Assembly: GCA_947396885.1 (NCBI GenBank)
Contig: OX377206.1
Span: 47,351,631-47,415,630 of the forward strand
Origin: Heligmosomoides polygyrus polygyrus
Lineage: Eukaryota; Nematoda; Chromadorea; Rhabditida; Heligmosomidae
Direction of reading: 5' to 3'
Length of the DNA stretch: 64,000 nt
Part shown: positions 39,362 to 52,420 of the stretch, piece by piece
Position numbering within the stretch: position 1 is the stretch's first letter
Layout of the letters: every line of letters starts with the position of its first letter
Position numbers and translations under genes: made by a program
Notes under the pieces: generated by a model
Told to the model about the DNA's origin: nothing
The model's database searches: none
What the model saw: the letters and a program-made list of their open reading frames with translations, nothing else

Positions 39362-42300
39362 TTGTTGGCTGGATGACGTCTGCGGCACATACTCCGAATC
39401 CCGATACATGTTTGACGACGAGTGCATCACGACTCCTGAATTCCTTTGTTCGCTGGATGACGTCTGCGACACATACTCTGAATCCCGATGCATGTTTGAC
39501 GACAACTGCGTCACGACACCTGAATTCCTTTGTTCGCTGGATGACGCATTCGGCACATACTCTGAATCCCGATATATGTTCGACGACGACTGCGGCACGT
39601 CTCTTGAACCCAACCTTTGCTGGACGACGCATTCGGCACATACTCTGAATCCCGATGCATGTTTGGCGAAGACTGCAGCAGGTCTCTTGAATCCCAGCGT
39701 TCGCAGGACGACGTATTCGGCACACACTCTGAATCCCGATGCATGTTCGACGACGACTGCATCACGACTCCTGAATTCCTTTGTTCGCTGGATGACGTCT
39801 GCGACACATACTCTGAATCCCGATGCATGTTTGACGACAACTGCATCACAACTCCTGAATTCCTTTGTTCGCTGGATGACGTCTGCGGCACATACTCTGA
39901 ATCCCGATACATGTTCGACGACGACAGCGGCACGCCCCTTGATCCCAACGTTAGCTGAACGACGCATTCGGCACATACTCTGAATCCCGATGCATGTTTG
40001 GCGAAGACTGCAGCAGGTCTCTTGAATACCAGCGTTCGCAGGACGACGTATTCGGCACACACTCTGAATCCCGATGCATGTTCGACGACGACTGCATCAC
40101 GACTCCTGAATTCCTTTGTTCGCTGGATGACGTCTGCGACACATACTCTGAATCCCGATGCATGTTTGACGACAACTGCGTCACGACTCCTGAATTCCTT
40201 TGTTCGCTGGATGACGTCTGCGGCACATACTCTGAATCCCGATACATGTTCGACGACGACAGCAGCACGTCCCTTGATCCCATCGTTAGCTGGACGACGC
40301 ATTCGGCACATACTCTGAACACCGATGCATGTTTGACGACAACTGCGTCAGGACACCTGAATTCCTTTGTTGGCTGGATGACGTCTGCGGCACATACTCC
40401 GAATCCCGATACATGTTTGACGACGAGTGCATCACGACTCCTGAATTCCTTTGTTCGCTGGACGACGTCTGCGACACATACTCTGAATCCCGATGCATGT
40501 TTGACGACAACTGCGTCACGACACCTGAATTCCTTTGTTCGCTGGATGACGCATTCGGCACATACTCTGAATCCCGATATATGTTCGACGACGACTGCGG
40601 CACGTCTCTTGAACCCAATCTTTGCTGGACGACGCATTCGGCACATACTCTGAATCCCGATACATGTTCGACGACGACTGCGACACGTCTTCTGAATCCC
40701 GATGCATGTTTGACGACAACTGCGTCACGTCTCTTAAATCCCATCGTTCACTGGACGACGTCTGCGGCACATACTCTGAATCCGTACGCACGTTGATCGA
40801 CGTCTGGGGCACGTCCTCTGAATCCCGATGCATGTTTGGCGAGGACTGCGACGCGTCTTCTGAATCCTGATGCAGGTTTGGCGACGACTGCTGCACGTCT
40901 CTTAAATCCCAGCGTTCGCAGGACGACGTATTCGGCACATATTCTGAACCCCGATGCATGTTTGACGACAACTGCATCACAACTCCTGAATTCCTTTGTT
41001 CGCTGGATGACGTCTGCGGCACATACTCTGAATCCCGATACATGTTCGACGACGACAGCGGCACGCCCCTTGATACCAACGTTAGCTGAACGACGCATTC
41101 GGCACATACTCTGAATCCCGATGCATGTTTGACGACGTCTGCGACACGTCTTCTGAATCCCGATGCATGTTTGGCGAGGACTGCGGCAGCTCTCTTGAAT
41201 CCCAGCGTTCGCTGGACGACGTGTTCGGCACATATTCTGAATCCCAATACATGTTCGACGACGACTGCGGCACGCCTCTTGAACCCAACCTTTGCTGGAC
41301 GACGCATTCGGCACATACTCTGAATCCCGATGCATGTTTGGCGAAGACTGCAGCAGATCTTTTGAATCCCAGCGTTCGCAGGACGACGTATTCGGCACAC
41401 ACTCTGAATCCCGATGCATGTTTGGCGAAGACTGCAGCAGGTCTCTTGAATCCCAGCGTTCGCAAGACGACGTATTCGGCACATAATCTGAACCCCGATG
41501 CATGTTTGACGACAACTTCATCACGACTCCTGAATTCCTTTGTTCGCTGGACGACGTCTGCGGCACATACTCTGAATCCCGATACATGTTCGACGACGAC
41601 AGCGGCACGTCCCTTGATCAAAACGTTAGCTGGACGACGCATTCGGCACATACTCTGAATCCCGATATATGTTCGACGACGACTGCGGCACGTCTCTTGA
41701 ACCCAACCTTTGCTGGACGACGCATTCGGCACATACTCTGAATCCCGATGCATGTTTGGCGAAGACTGCAGCAGGTCTTTTGAATCCCAGCGTTCGCAGG
41801 ACGACGTATTCGGCACACACTCTGAATCCCGATGCATGTTTGGCGAAGACTGCAGCAGGTCTCTTGAATCCCAGCGTTCGCAGGACGACGTATTCGGCAC
41901 ATATTCTGAACCCCGATGCATGTTTGACGACAACTGCATCACAACTCCTGAATTCCTTTGTTCGCTGGATGACGTCTGCGGCACATACTCTGAATCCCGA
42001 TACATGTTCGACGACGACAGCGGCACGCCCCTTGATCCCAACGTTAGCTGAACGACGCATTCGGCACATACTCTGAATCCCGATGCATGTTTGGCGAAGA
42101 CTGCAGCAGGTCTCTTGAATACCAGCGTTCGCAGGACGACGTATTCGGCACACACTCTGAATCCCGATGCATGTTTGGCGAAGACTGCAGCAGGTCTCTT
42201 GAATCCCAGCGTTCGCAGGACGACGTATTCGGCACATATTCTGAACCCCGATGCATGTTTGACGACAACTGCGTCACGACTCCTGAATTCCTTTGTTGGC

Positions 42301-43018
42301 TGGATGACGTCCGCGGCACATACTCTGAATCCCGATACATGTTCGACGACGACTGCGGCACGTCTTCTGAATCCCGATGCATGTTTGACGACGACAGCGG
42401 CACGTCTCTTAAATCCCAGCGTTAGCTGGACGACGCATTCGGCACATACTCTGAATCCCGATATATGTTCGACGACGACTGCGGCACGTCTCTTGAACCC
42501 AACCTTTGCTGGACGACGCATTCGGCACATACTCTGAACCCCGATGCATGTTTGACGACAACTGCGTCACGACTCCTGAATTCCTTTGTTGGCTGGATGA
42601 CGTCCGCGGCACATACTCTGAATCCCGATACATGTTTGACGACGACAGCGGCACGTCTCTTAAATCCCAGCGTTAGCTGGACGACGCATTCGGCACATAC
42701 TTGAATCCCGATGCATGTTTGACGACCAATGCAGCACGACTCCTGAATTCCTTTGTTGGCTGGATGACGTCTGCGGCACATACTCCGACTCCCGATACAT
42801 GTTTGACGACAACTGCGTCACGTCTTCTGAATCCCGATGCATGTTTGGCAAGGACTGCAGCAGGTCTCTTGAATCCCAGCGTTCACAGGACGACGTATTC
42901 GGCACATATTCTGAACCCCGATGCATGTTTGACGACAACTGCATCACGACTCCTAAATTCTTTGTTCGCTGGATGACGTCTGCGGCACGTACTCTGAATC
43001 CCGATGCATGTTTGACGA
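39361..43018. repeat. 3.66-kb higher-order block, copy 2
   Basis: Partner of 33543-37200. Private substitutions include gctggacgacgtctgcgac near 40460 and cttgataccaacg near 41074. Confidence 0.86.
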
Positions 43019-44302
43019 CTTCTGCGACACGTCTTCTGAATCCCGATGCATGTTTGGCAAGGACTGCGGCACGTCCCTTGATCCCATCGTTAGCTGGACG
43101 ACGCATTCGGCACATACTCTGAACACCGATGCATGTTTGACGACAACTGCGTCAGGACTCCTGAATTCCTTTGTTGGCTGGATGACGTCTGCGGCACATA
43201 CTCCGAATCCCGATACATGTTTGACGATGAGTGCATCACGACTCCTGAATTCCTTTGTTCGCTGGATGACGTCTGCGACACATACTCTGAATCCCGATGC
43301 ATGTTTGACGACAACTGCGTCACGACACCTGAATTCCTTTGTTCGCTGGATGACGCATTCGGCACATACTCTGAATCCCGATATATGTTCGACGACGACT
43401 GCGGCACGTCTCTTGAACCCAACCTTTGCTGGACGACGCATTCGGCACATACTCTGAATCCCGATACATGTTCGACGACGACTGCGACACGTCTTCTGAA
43501 TCCCGATGCATGTTTGACGACAACTGCGTCACGTCTCTTAAATCCCATCGTTCACTGGACGACGTCTGCGGCACATACTCTGAATCCGTACGCACGTTGA
43601 TCGACGTCTGGGGCACGTCCTCTGAATCCCGATGCATGTTTGGCGAGGACTGCGACGCGTCATCTGAATCCTGATGCAGGTTTGGCGACGACTGCTGCAC
43701 GTCTCTTAAATCCCAGCGTTCGCAGGACGACGTATTCGGCACATATTCTGAACCCCGATGCATGTTTGACGACAACTGCATCACAACTCCTGAATTCCTT
43801 TGTTCGCTGGATGACGTCTGCGGCACATACTCTGAATCCCGATACATGTTCGACGACGACAGCGGCACGCCCCTTGATCCCAACGTTAGCTGAACGACGC
43901 ATTCGGCACATACTCTGAATCCCGATGCATGTTTGACGACGTCTGCGACACGTCTTCTGAATCCCGATGCATGTTTGGCGAGGACTGCGGCAGCTCTCTT
44001 GAATCCCAGCGTTCGCTGGACGACGTGTTCGGCACATATTCTGAATCCCAATACATGTTCGACGACGACTGCGGCACGCCTCTTGAACCCAACCTTTGCT
44101 GGACGACGCATTCGGCACATACTCTGAATCCCGATGCATGTTTGGCGACGACAGCGGCACCTCCCTTGATCAAAACGTTAGCTGGACGACGCATTCGGCA
44201 CATACTCTGAATCCCGATATATGTTCGACGACGACTGCGGCACGTCTCTTGAACCCAACCTTTGCTGGACGACGCATTCGGCACATACTCTGAATCCCGA
44301 TG
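41585..44302. repeat. 2718-bp higher-order repeat, copy 1
   Basis: The stretch 41585-43465 is repeated at 44303-46183. The remainder (about 43070-44150) instead matches 40266-41346 (displaced 2804) and carries the last gtacgcac landmark of the window. Confidence 0.82.
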
Positions 44303-44472
44303 CATGTTCGACGACGACAGCGGCACGTCCCTTGATCAAAACGTTAGCTGGACGACGCATTCGGCACATACTCTGAATCCCGATATATGTTCGACGACGA
44401 CTGCGGCACGTCTCTTGAACCCAACCTTTGCTGGACGACGCATTCGGCACATACTCTGAATCCCGATGCATG
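44141..44472. repeat. 166-bp local duplication of two class III units
   Basis: A pair of class III units (83+83 bp) is present twice in succession, with cgattatatg-type and gatcaaaacg halves alternating; equivalent positions lie at 44096, 44262 and 44428. The left copy is fused to a gatgcatgtttggcgacg half-unit and reads gcacctcccttg. The parallel region near 41.3-41.7 kb lacks the extra pair. Confidence 0.75.
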
Positions 44473-46183
44473 TTTGGCGAAGACTGCAGCAGGTCTTTTG
44501 AATCCCAGCGTTCGCAGGACGACGTATTCGGCACACACTCTGAATCCCTATGCATGTTTGGCGAAGACTGCAGCAGGTCTCTTGAATCCCAGCGTTCGCA
44601 GGACGACGTATTCGGCACATATTCTGAACCCCGATGCATGTTTGACGACAACTGCATCACAACTCCTGAATTCCTTTGTTCGCTGGATGACGTCTGCGGC
44701 ACATACTCTGAATCCCGATACATGTTCGACGACGACAGCGGCACGCCCCTTGATCCCAACGTTAGCTGAACGACGCATTCGGCACATACTCTGAATCCCG
44801 ATGCATGTTTGGCGAAGACTGCAGCAGGTCTCTTGAATACCAGCGTTCGCAGGACGACGTATTCGGCACACACTCTGAATCCCGATGCATGTTTGGCGAA
44901 GACTGCAGCAGGTCTCTTGAATCCCAGCGTTCGCAGGACGACGTATTCGGCACATATTCTGAACCCCGATGCATGTTTGACGACAACTGCGTCACGACTC
45001 CTGAATTCCTTTGTTGGCTGGATGACGTCCGCGGCACATACTCTGAATCCCGATACATGTTCGACGACGACTGCGGCACGTCTTCTGAATCCCGATGCAT
45101 GTTTGACGACGACAGCGGCACGTCTCTTAAATCCCAGCGTTAGCTGGACGACGCATTCGGCACATACTCTGAATCCCGATATATGTTCGACGACGACTGC
45201 GGCACGTCTCTTGAACCCAACCTTTGCTGGACGACGCATTCGGCACATACTCTGAACCCCGATGCATGTTTGACGACAACTGCGTCACGACTCCTGAATT
45301 CCTTTGTTGGCTGGATGACGTCCGCGGCACATACTCTGAATCCCGATACATGTTTGACGACGACAGCGGCACGTCTCTTAAATCCCAGCGTTAGCTGGAC
45401 GACGCATTCGGCACATACTTGAATCCCGATGCATGTTTGACGACCAATGCAGCACGACTCCTGAATTCCTTTGTTGGCTGGATGACGTCTGCGGCACATA
45501 CTCCGACTCCCGATACATGTTTGACGACAACTGCGTCACGTCTTCTGAATCCCGATGCATGTTTGGCAAGGACTGCAGCAGGTCTCTTGAATCCCAGCGT
45601 TCACAGGACGACGTATTCGGCACATATTCTGAACCCCGATGCATGTTTGACGACAACTGCATCACGGCTCCTAAATTCTTTGTTCGCTGGATGACGTCTG
45701 CGGCACGTACTCTGAATCCCGATGCATGTTTGACGACTTCTGCGACACGTCTTCTGAATCCCGATGCATGTTTGGCAAGGACTGCGGCACGTCCCTTGAT
45801 CCCATCGTTAGCTGGACGACGCATTCGGCACATACTCTGAACACCGATGCATGTTTGACGACAACTGCGTCAGGACTCCTGAATTCCTTTGTTGGCTGGA
45901 TGACGTCTGCGGCACATACTCCGAATCCCGATACATGTTTGACGATGAGTGCATCACGACTCCTGAATTCCTTTGTTCGCTGGATGACGTCTGCGACACA
46001 TACTCTGAATCCCGATGCATGTTTGACGACAACTGCGTCACGACACCTGAATTCCTTTGTTCGCTGGATGACGCATTCGGCACATACTCTGAATCCCGAT
46101 ATATGTTCGACGACGACTGCGGCACGTCTCTTGAACCCAACCTTTGCTGGACGACGCATTCGGCACATACTCTGAATCCCGAT
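44303..46183. repeat. 2718-bp higher-order repeat, partial copy 2
   Basis: It follows copy 1 without a gap and is cut at 1881 bases. Both copies share the private change gacgatgagtgc (about 43227 and 45945), confirming common descent. This copy alone has tatgcatg near 44549 and cacggctcc near 45665. Confidence 0.83.
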
Positions 46184-46436
46184 GCATGTTTGGCGAAGAC
46201 TGCATCACGACTCCTGAATTCCATTGTTCGCTGGATGACGTCTGCGACACATACTCTGAATCCCGATGCATGTTTGACGACAACTGCATCACAACTCCTG
46301 AATTCCTTTGTTCGCTGGATGACGTCTGCGGCACATACTCTGAATCCCGATACATGTTCGACGACGACAGCGGCACGCCCCTTGATCCCAACGTTAGCTG
46401 AACGACGCATTCGGCACATACTCTGAATCCCGATGC

Positions 46437-47447
46437 ATGTTTGGCGAAGACTGCAGCAGGTCTCTTGAATACCAGCGTTCGCAGGACGACGTATTCGGCA
46501 CACACTCTGAATCCCGATGCATGTTCGACGACGACTGCATCACGACTCCTGAATTCCTTTGTTCGCTGGATGACGTCTGCGACACATACTCTGAATCCCG
46601 ATGCATGTTTGACGACAACTGCGTCACGACTCCTGAATTCCTTTGTTCGCTGGATGACGTCTGCGGCACATACTCTGAATCCCGATACATGTTCGACGAC
46701 GACAGCAGCACGTCCCTTGATCCCATCGTTAGCTGGACGACGCATTCGGCACATACTCTGAACACCGATGCATGTTTGACGACAACTGCGTCAGTACACC
46801 TGAATTCCTTTGTTGGCTGGATGACGTCTGCGGCACATACTCCGAATCCCGATACATGTTTGACGACGAGTGCGACGCACGACGCATTCGGCACATACTC
46901 TGAACACCGATGCATGTTTGACGACAACTGCGTCAGTACACCTGAATTCCTTTGTTGGCTGGATGACGTCTGCGGCACATACTCCGAATCCCGATACATG
47001 TTTGACGACGAGTGCATCACGACTCCTGAATTCCTTTGTTCGCTGGATGACGTCTGCGACACATACTCTGAATCCCGATGCATGTTTGACGACAACTGCG
47101 TCACGACACCTGAATTCCTTTGTTCGCTGGATGACGCATTCGGCACATACTCTGAATCCCGATATATGTTCGACGACGACTGCGGCACGTCTCTTGAACC
47201 CAACCTTTGCTGGACGACGCATTCGGCACATACTCTGAATCCCGATACATGTTCGACGACGTCTGCGACACGTCTTCTGAATCCCGATGCATGTTTGGCG
47301 AGGACTGCGGCAGCTCTCTTGAATCCCAGCGTTCGCTGGACGACGTGTTCGGCACATATTCTGAATCCCAATACATGTTCGACGACGACTGCGGCACGTC
47401 TCTTGAACCCAACCTTTGCTGGACGACGCATTCGGCACATACTCTGA
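46437..47447 (+). other. Longest plus-strand open frame (336 codons), satellite translation
   Basis: The reading changes from ESRCMFDDNC-type repeats to LNPDAC-type repeats in one open frame because two class III units shift the phase. The extra length comes from the 142-bp off-register duplication, which adds one base modulo three. An equal frame lies at 58003-59013. No independent sign of coding is visible. Confidence 0.6.
46737..47020. repeat. 142-bp off-register duplication
   Basis: Bases 46737-46873 recur as 46879-47015 with five extra bases (gacgc) between them. The 142-bp step is not a multiple of 42, 83 or 84, so the join was not made at matching points of two units. It is copied unchanged in the partner block at about 58303-58586. 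Confidence 0.87.
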
Positions 47448-49243
47448 ATCCCGATGCATGTTTGGCGAAGACTGCAGCAGATCTTTTGAATCCCAGCGTT
47501 CGCAGGACGACGTATTCGGCACACACTCTGAATCCCGATGCATGTTTGGCGAAGACTGCAGCAGGTCTCTTGAATCCCAGCGTTCGCAAGACGACGTATT
47601 CGGCACATATTCTGAACCCCGATGCATGTTTGACGACAACTTCATCACGACTCCTGAATTCCTTTGTTCGCTGGATGACGTCTGCGGCACATACTCTGAA
47701 TCCCGATACATGTTCGACGACGACAGCGGCACGTCCCTTGATCAAAACGTTAGCTGGACGACGCATTCGGCACATACTCTGAATCCCGATATATGTTCGA
47801 CGACGACTGCGGCACTTCTCTTGAACCCAACCTTTGCTGGACGACGCATTCGGCACATACTCTAAATCCCGATGCATGTTTGGCGAAGACTGCAGCAGGT
47901 CTTTTGAATCCCAGCGTTCGCAGGACGACGTATTCGGCACACACTCTGAATCCCGATGCATGTTTGGCGAAGACTGCAGCAGGTCTCTTGAATCCCAGCG
48001 TTCGCAGGACGACGTATTCGGCACATATTCTGAACCCCGATGCATGTTTGACGACAACTGCATCACAACTCCTGAATTCCTTTGTTCGCTGGATGACGTC
48101 TGCGGCACATACTCTGAATCCCGATACATGTTCGACGACGACAGCGGCACGCCCCTTGATCCCAACGTTAGCTGAACGACGCATTCGGCACATACTCTGA
48201 ATCCCGATGCATGTTTGGCGAAGACTGCAGCAGGTCTCTTGAATACCAGCGTTCGCAGGACGACGTATTCGGCACACACTCTGAATCCCGATGCATGTTT
48301 GGCGAAGACTGCAGCAGGTCTCTTGAATCCCAGCGTTCGCAGGACGACGTATTCGGCACATATTCTGAACCCCGATGCATGTTTGACGACAACTGCGTCA
48401 CGACTCCTGAATTCCTTTGTTGGCTGGATGACGTCCGCGGCACATACTCTGAATCCCGATACATGTTCGACGACGACTGCGGCACGTCTTCTGAATCCCG
48501 ATGCATGTTTGACGACGACAGCGGCACGTCTCTTAAATCCCAGCGTTAGCTGGACGACGCATTCGGCACATACTCTGAATCCCGATATATGTTCGACGAC
48601 GACTGCGGCACGTCTCTTGAACCCAACCTTTGCTGGACGACGCATTCGGCACATACTCTGAACCCCGATGCATGTTTGACGACAACTGCGTCACGACTCC
48701 TGAATTCCTTTGTTGGCTGGATGACGTCCGCGGCACATACTCTGAATCCCGATACATGTTTGACGACGACAGCGGCACGTCTCTTAAATCCCAGCGTTAG
48801 CTGGACGACGCATTCGGCACATACTTGAATCCCGATGCATGTTTGACGACCAATGCAGCACGACTCCTGAATTCCTTTGTTGGCTGGATGACGTCTGCGG
48901 CACATACTCCGACTCCCGATACATGTTTGACGACAACTGCGTCACGTCTTCTGAATCCCGATGCATGTTTGGCAAGGACTGCAGCAGGTCTCTTGAATCC
49001 CAGCGTTCACAGGACGACGTATTCGGCACATATTCTGAACCCCGATGCATGTTTGACGACAACTGCATCACGACTCCTAAATTCTTTGTTCGCTGGATGA
49101 CGTCTGCGGCACGTACTCTGAATCTCGATGCATGTTTGACGACTTCTGCGACACGTCTTCTGAATCCCGATGCATGTTTGGCAAGGACTGCGGCACGTCC
49201 CTTGATCCCATCGTTAGCTGGACGACGCATTCGGCACATACTC
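46879..49243. repeat. Higher-order block (partner displaced 6779 bp)
   Basis: It matches 53658-56022. The left copy reads gcgtcagtacacc where the right copy reads gcgtcaggacacc. The left copy begins exactly at the second member of the 142-bp duplication. Confidence 0.82.
47862..49242. repeat. 1381-bp higher-order repeat, copy 1
   Basis: Adjacent tandem with 49243-50623. The switch point is confined to 49218-49247, a 30-base stretch identical in both parents, from gctggacgacgcattcgg to the ctgaa of the next unit. Confidence 0.88.
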
Positions 49244-50623
49244 TGAATCCCGATGCATGTTTGGCGAAGACTGCAGCAGGTCTTTTGAATCCCAGCGTTC
49301 GCAGGACGACGTATTCGGCACACACTCTGAATCCCGATGCATGTTTGGCGAAGACTGCAGCAGGTCTCTTGAATCCCAGCGTTCGCAGGACGACGTATTC
49401 GGCACATATTCTGAACCCCGATGCATGTTTGACGACAACTGCATCACAACTCCTGAATTCCTTTGTTCGCTGGATGACGTCTGCGGCACATACTCTGAAT
49501 CCCGATACATGTTCGACGACGACAGCGGCACGCCCCTTGATCCCAACGTTAGCTGAACGACGCATTCGGCACATACTCTGAATCCCGATGCATGTTTGGC
49601 GAAGACTGCAGCAGGTCTCTTGAATACCAGCGTTCGCAGGACGACGTATTCGGCACACACTCTGAATCCCGATGCATGTTTGGCGAAGACTGCAGCAGGT
49701 CTCTTGAATCCCAGCGTTCGCAGGACGACGTATTCGGCACATATTCTGAACCCCGATGCATGTTTGACGACAACTGCGTCACGACTCCTGAATTCCTTTG
49801 TTGGCTGGATGACGTCCGCGGCACATACTCTGAATCCCGATACATGTTCGACGACGACTGCGGCACGTCTTCTGAATCCCGATGCATGTTTGACGACGAC
49901 AGCGGCACGTCTCTTAAATCCCAGCGTTAGCTGGACGACGCATTCGGCACATACTCTGAATCCCGATATATGTTCGACGACGACTGCGGCACGTCTCTTG
50001 AACCCAACCTTTGCTGGACGACGCATTCGGCACATACTCTGAACCCCGATGCATGTTTGACGACAACTGCGTCACGACTCCTGAATTCCTTTGTTGGCTG
50101 GATGACGTCCGCGGCACATACTCTGAATCCCGATACATGTTTGACGACGACAGCGGCACGTCTCTTAAATCCCAGCGTTAGCTGGACGACGCATTCGGCA
50201 CATACTTGAATCCCGATGCATGTTTGACGACCAATGCAGCACGACTCCTGAATTCCTTTGTTGGCTGGATGACGTCTGCGGCACATACTCCGACTCCCGA
50301 TACATGTTTGACGACAACTGCGTCACGTCTTCTGAATCCCGATGCATGTTTGGCAAGGACTGCAGCAGGTCTCTTGAATCCCAGCGTTCACAGGACGACG
50401 TATTCGGCACATATTCTGAACCCCGATGCATGTTTGACGACAACTGCATCACGACTCCTAAATTCTTTGTTCGCTGGATGACGTCTGCGGCACGTACTCT
50501 GAATCTCGATGCATGTTTGACGACTTCTGCGACACGTCTTCTGAATCCCGATGCATGTTTGGCAAGGACTGCGGCACGTCCCTTGATCCCATCGTTAGCT
50601 GGACGACGCATTCGGCACATACT
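49243..50623. repeat. 1381-bp higher-order repeat, copy 2
   Basis: Shares the private change aatctcgatg (near 50503) with copy 1 (near 49123) and with 52053 and 60690; the copies at 55.9 and 57.3 kb have aatcccgatg. It overlaps the 1549-bp repeat that follows. Confidence 0.86.
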
Positions 50624-50861
50624 CTGAACACCGATGCATGTTTGACGACAACTGCGTCAGGACTCCTGAATTCCTTTGTTGGCTGGATGACGTCTGCGGC
50701 ACATACTCCGAATCCCGATACATGTTTGACGACGAGTGCATCACGACTCCTGAATTCCTTTGTTCGCTGGATGACGTCTGCGACACATACTCTGAATCCC
50801 GATGCATGTTTGACGACAACTGCGTCACGACACCTGAATTCCTTTGTTCGCTGGATGACGC
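49313..50861. repeat. 1549-bp higher-order repeat, copy 1
   Basis: Repeated at 50862-52420. The switch lies in 50862-50871, inside attcggcaca at a unit end. It is a second tandem step using part of the 1381-bp copy 2, so the two periods overlap. Confidence 0.85.
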
Positions 50862-52420
50862 ATTCGGCACACACTCTGAATCCCGATGCATGTTTGGCGA
50901 AGACTGCAGCAGGTCTCTTGAATCCCAGCGTTCGCAGGACGACGTATTCGGCACATATTCTGAACCCCGATGCATGTTTGACGACAACTGCATCACAACT
51001 CCTGAATTCCTTTGTTCGCTGGATGACGTCTGCGGCACATACTCTGAATCCCGATACATGTTCGACGACGACAGCGGCACGCCCCTTGATCCCAACGTTA
51101 GCTGAACGACGCATTCGGCACATACTCTGAATCCCGATGCATGTTTGGCGAAGACTGCAGCAGGTCTCTTGAATACCAGCGTTCGCAGGACGACGTATTC
51201 GGCACACACTCTGAATCCCGATGCATGTTTGGCGAAGACTGCAGCAGGTCTCTTGAATCCCAGCGTTCGCAGGACGACCTATTCGGCACATATTCTGAAC
51301 CCCGATGCATGTTTGACGACAACTGCGTCACGACTCCTGAATTCCTTTCTTGGCTGGATGACGTCCGCGGCACATACTCTGAATCCCGATACATGTTCGA
51401 CGACGACTGCGGCACGTCTTCTGAATCCCGATGCATGTTTGACGACGACAGCGGCACGTCTCTTAAATCCCAGCGTTAGCTGGACGACGCATTCGGCACA
51501 TACTCTGAATCCCGATATATGTTCGACGACGACTGCGGCACGTCTCTTGAACCCAACCTTTGCTGGACGACGCATTCGGCACATACTCTGAACCCCGATG
51601 CATGTTTGACGACAACTGCGTCACGACTCCTGAATTCCTTTGTTGGCTGGATGACGTCCGCGGCACATACTCTGAATCCCGATACATGTTTGACGACGAC
51701 AGCGGCACGTCTCTTAAATCCCAGCGTTAGCTGGACGACGCATTCGGCACATACTTGAATCCCGATGCATGTTTGACGACCAATGCAGCACGACTCCTGA
51801 ATTCCTTTGTTGGCTGGATGACGTCTGCGGCACATACTCCGACTCCCGATACATGTTTGACGACAACTGCGTCACGTCTTCTGAATCCCGATGCATGTTT
51901 GGCAAGGACTGCAGCAGGTCTCTTGAATCCCAGCGTTCACAGGACGACGTATTCGGCACATATTCTGAACCCCGATGCATGTTTGACGACAACTGCATCA
52001 CGACTCCTAAATTCTTTGTTCGCTGGATGACGTCTGCGGCACGTACTCTGAATCTCGATGCATGTTTGACGACTTCTGCGACACGTCTTCTGAATCCCGA
52101 TGCATGTTTGGCAAGGACTGCGGCACGTCCCTTGATCCCATCGTTAGCTGGACGACGCATTCGGCACATACTCTGAACACCGATGCATGTTTGACGACAA
52201 CTGCGTCAGGACTCCTGAATTCCTTTGTTGGCTGGATGACGTCTGCGGCACATACTCCGAATCCCGATACATGTTTGACGACGAGTGCATCACGACTCCT
52301 GAATTCCTTTGTTCGCTGGATGACGTCTGCGACACATACTCTGAATCCCGATGCATGTTTGACGACAACTGCGTCACGACACCTGAATTCCTTTGTTCGC
52401 TGGATGACGCATTCGGCACA
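50862..52420. repeat. 1549-bp higher-order repeat, copy 2
   Basis: Carries the private change cctttcttggctgg near 51349 (also at 61534 in the displaced copy) and gacgacctattcgg near 51280 (only here). Confidence 0.84.

Larger units (their letters stand above)
44635..49243. repeat. 4.6-kb higher-order block, copy 1 (partner displaced 11566 bp)
   Basis: The longest single match found. It pairs with 56201-60809, including the odd 142-bp junction near 46875 and the private actctaaatccc change near 47864 (59430 in the partner). Confidence 0.87.
49221..52019. repeat. 2.8-kb higher-order block, copy 1 (partner displaced 10185 bp)
   Basis: Matches 59406-62204. The displacement is 1381 less than that of the neighbouring block (11566), so the right-hand copy has one 1381-bp repeat fewer. 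Confidence 0.85.
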
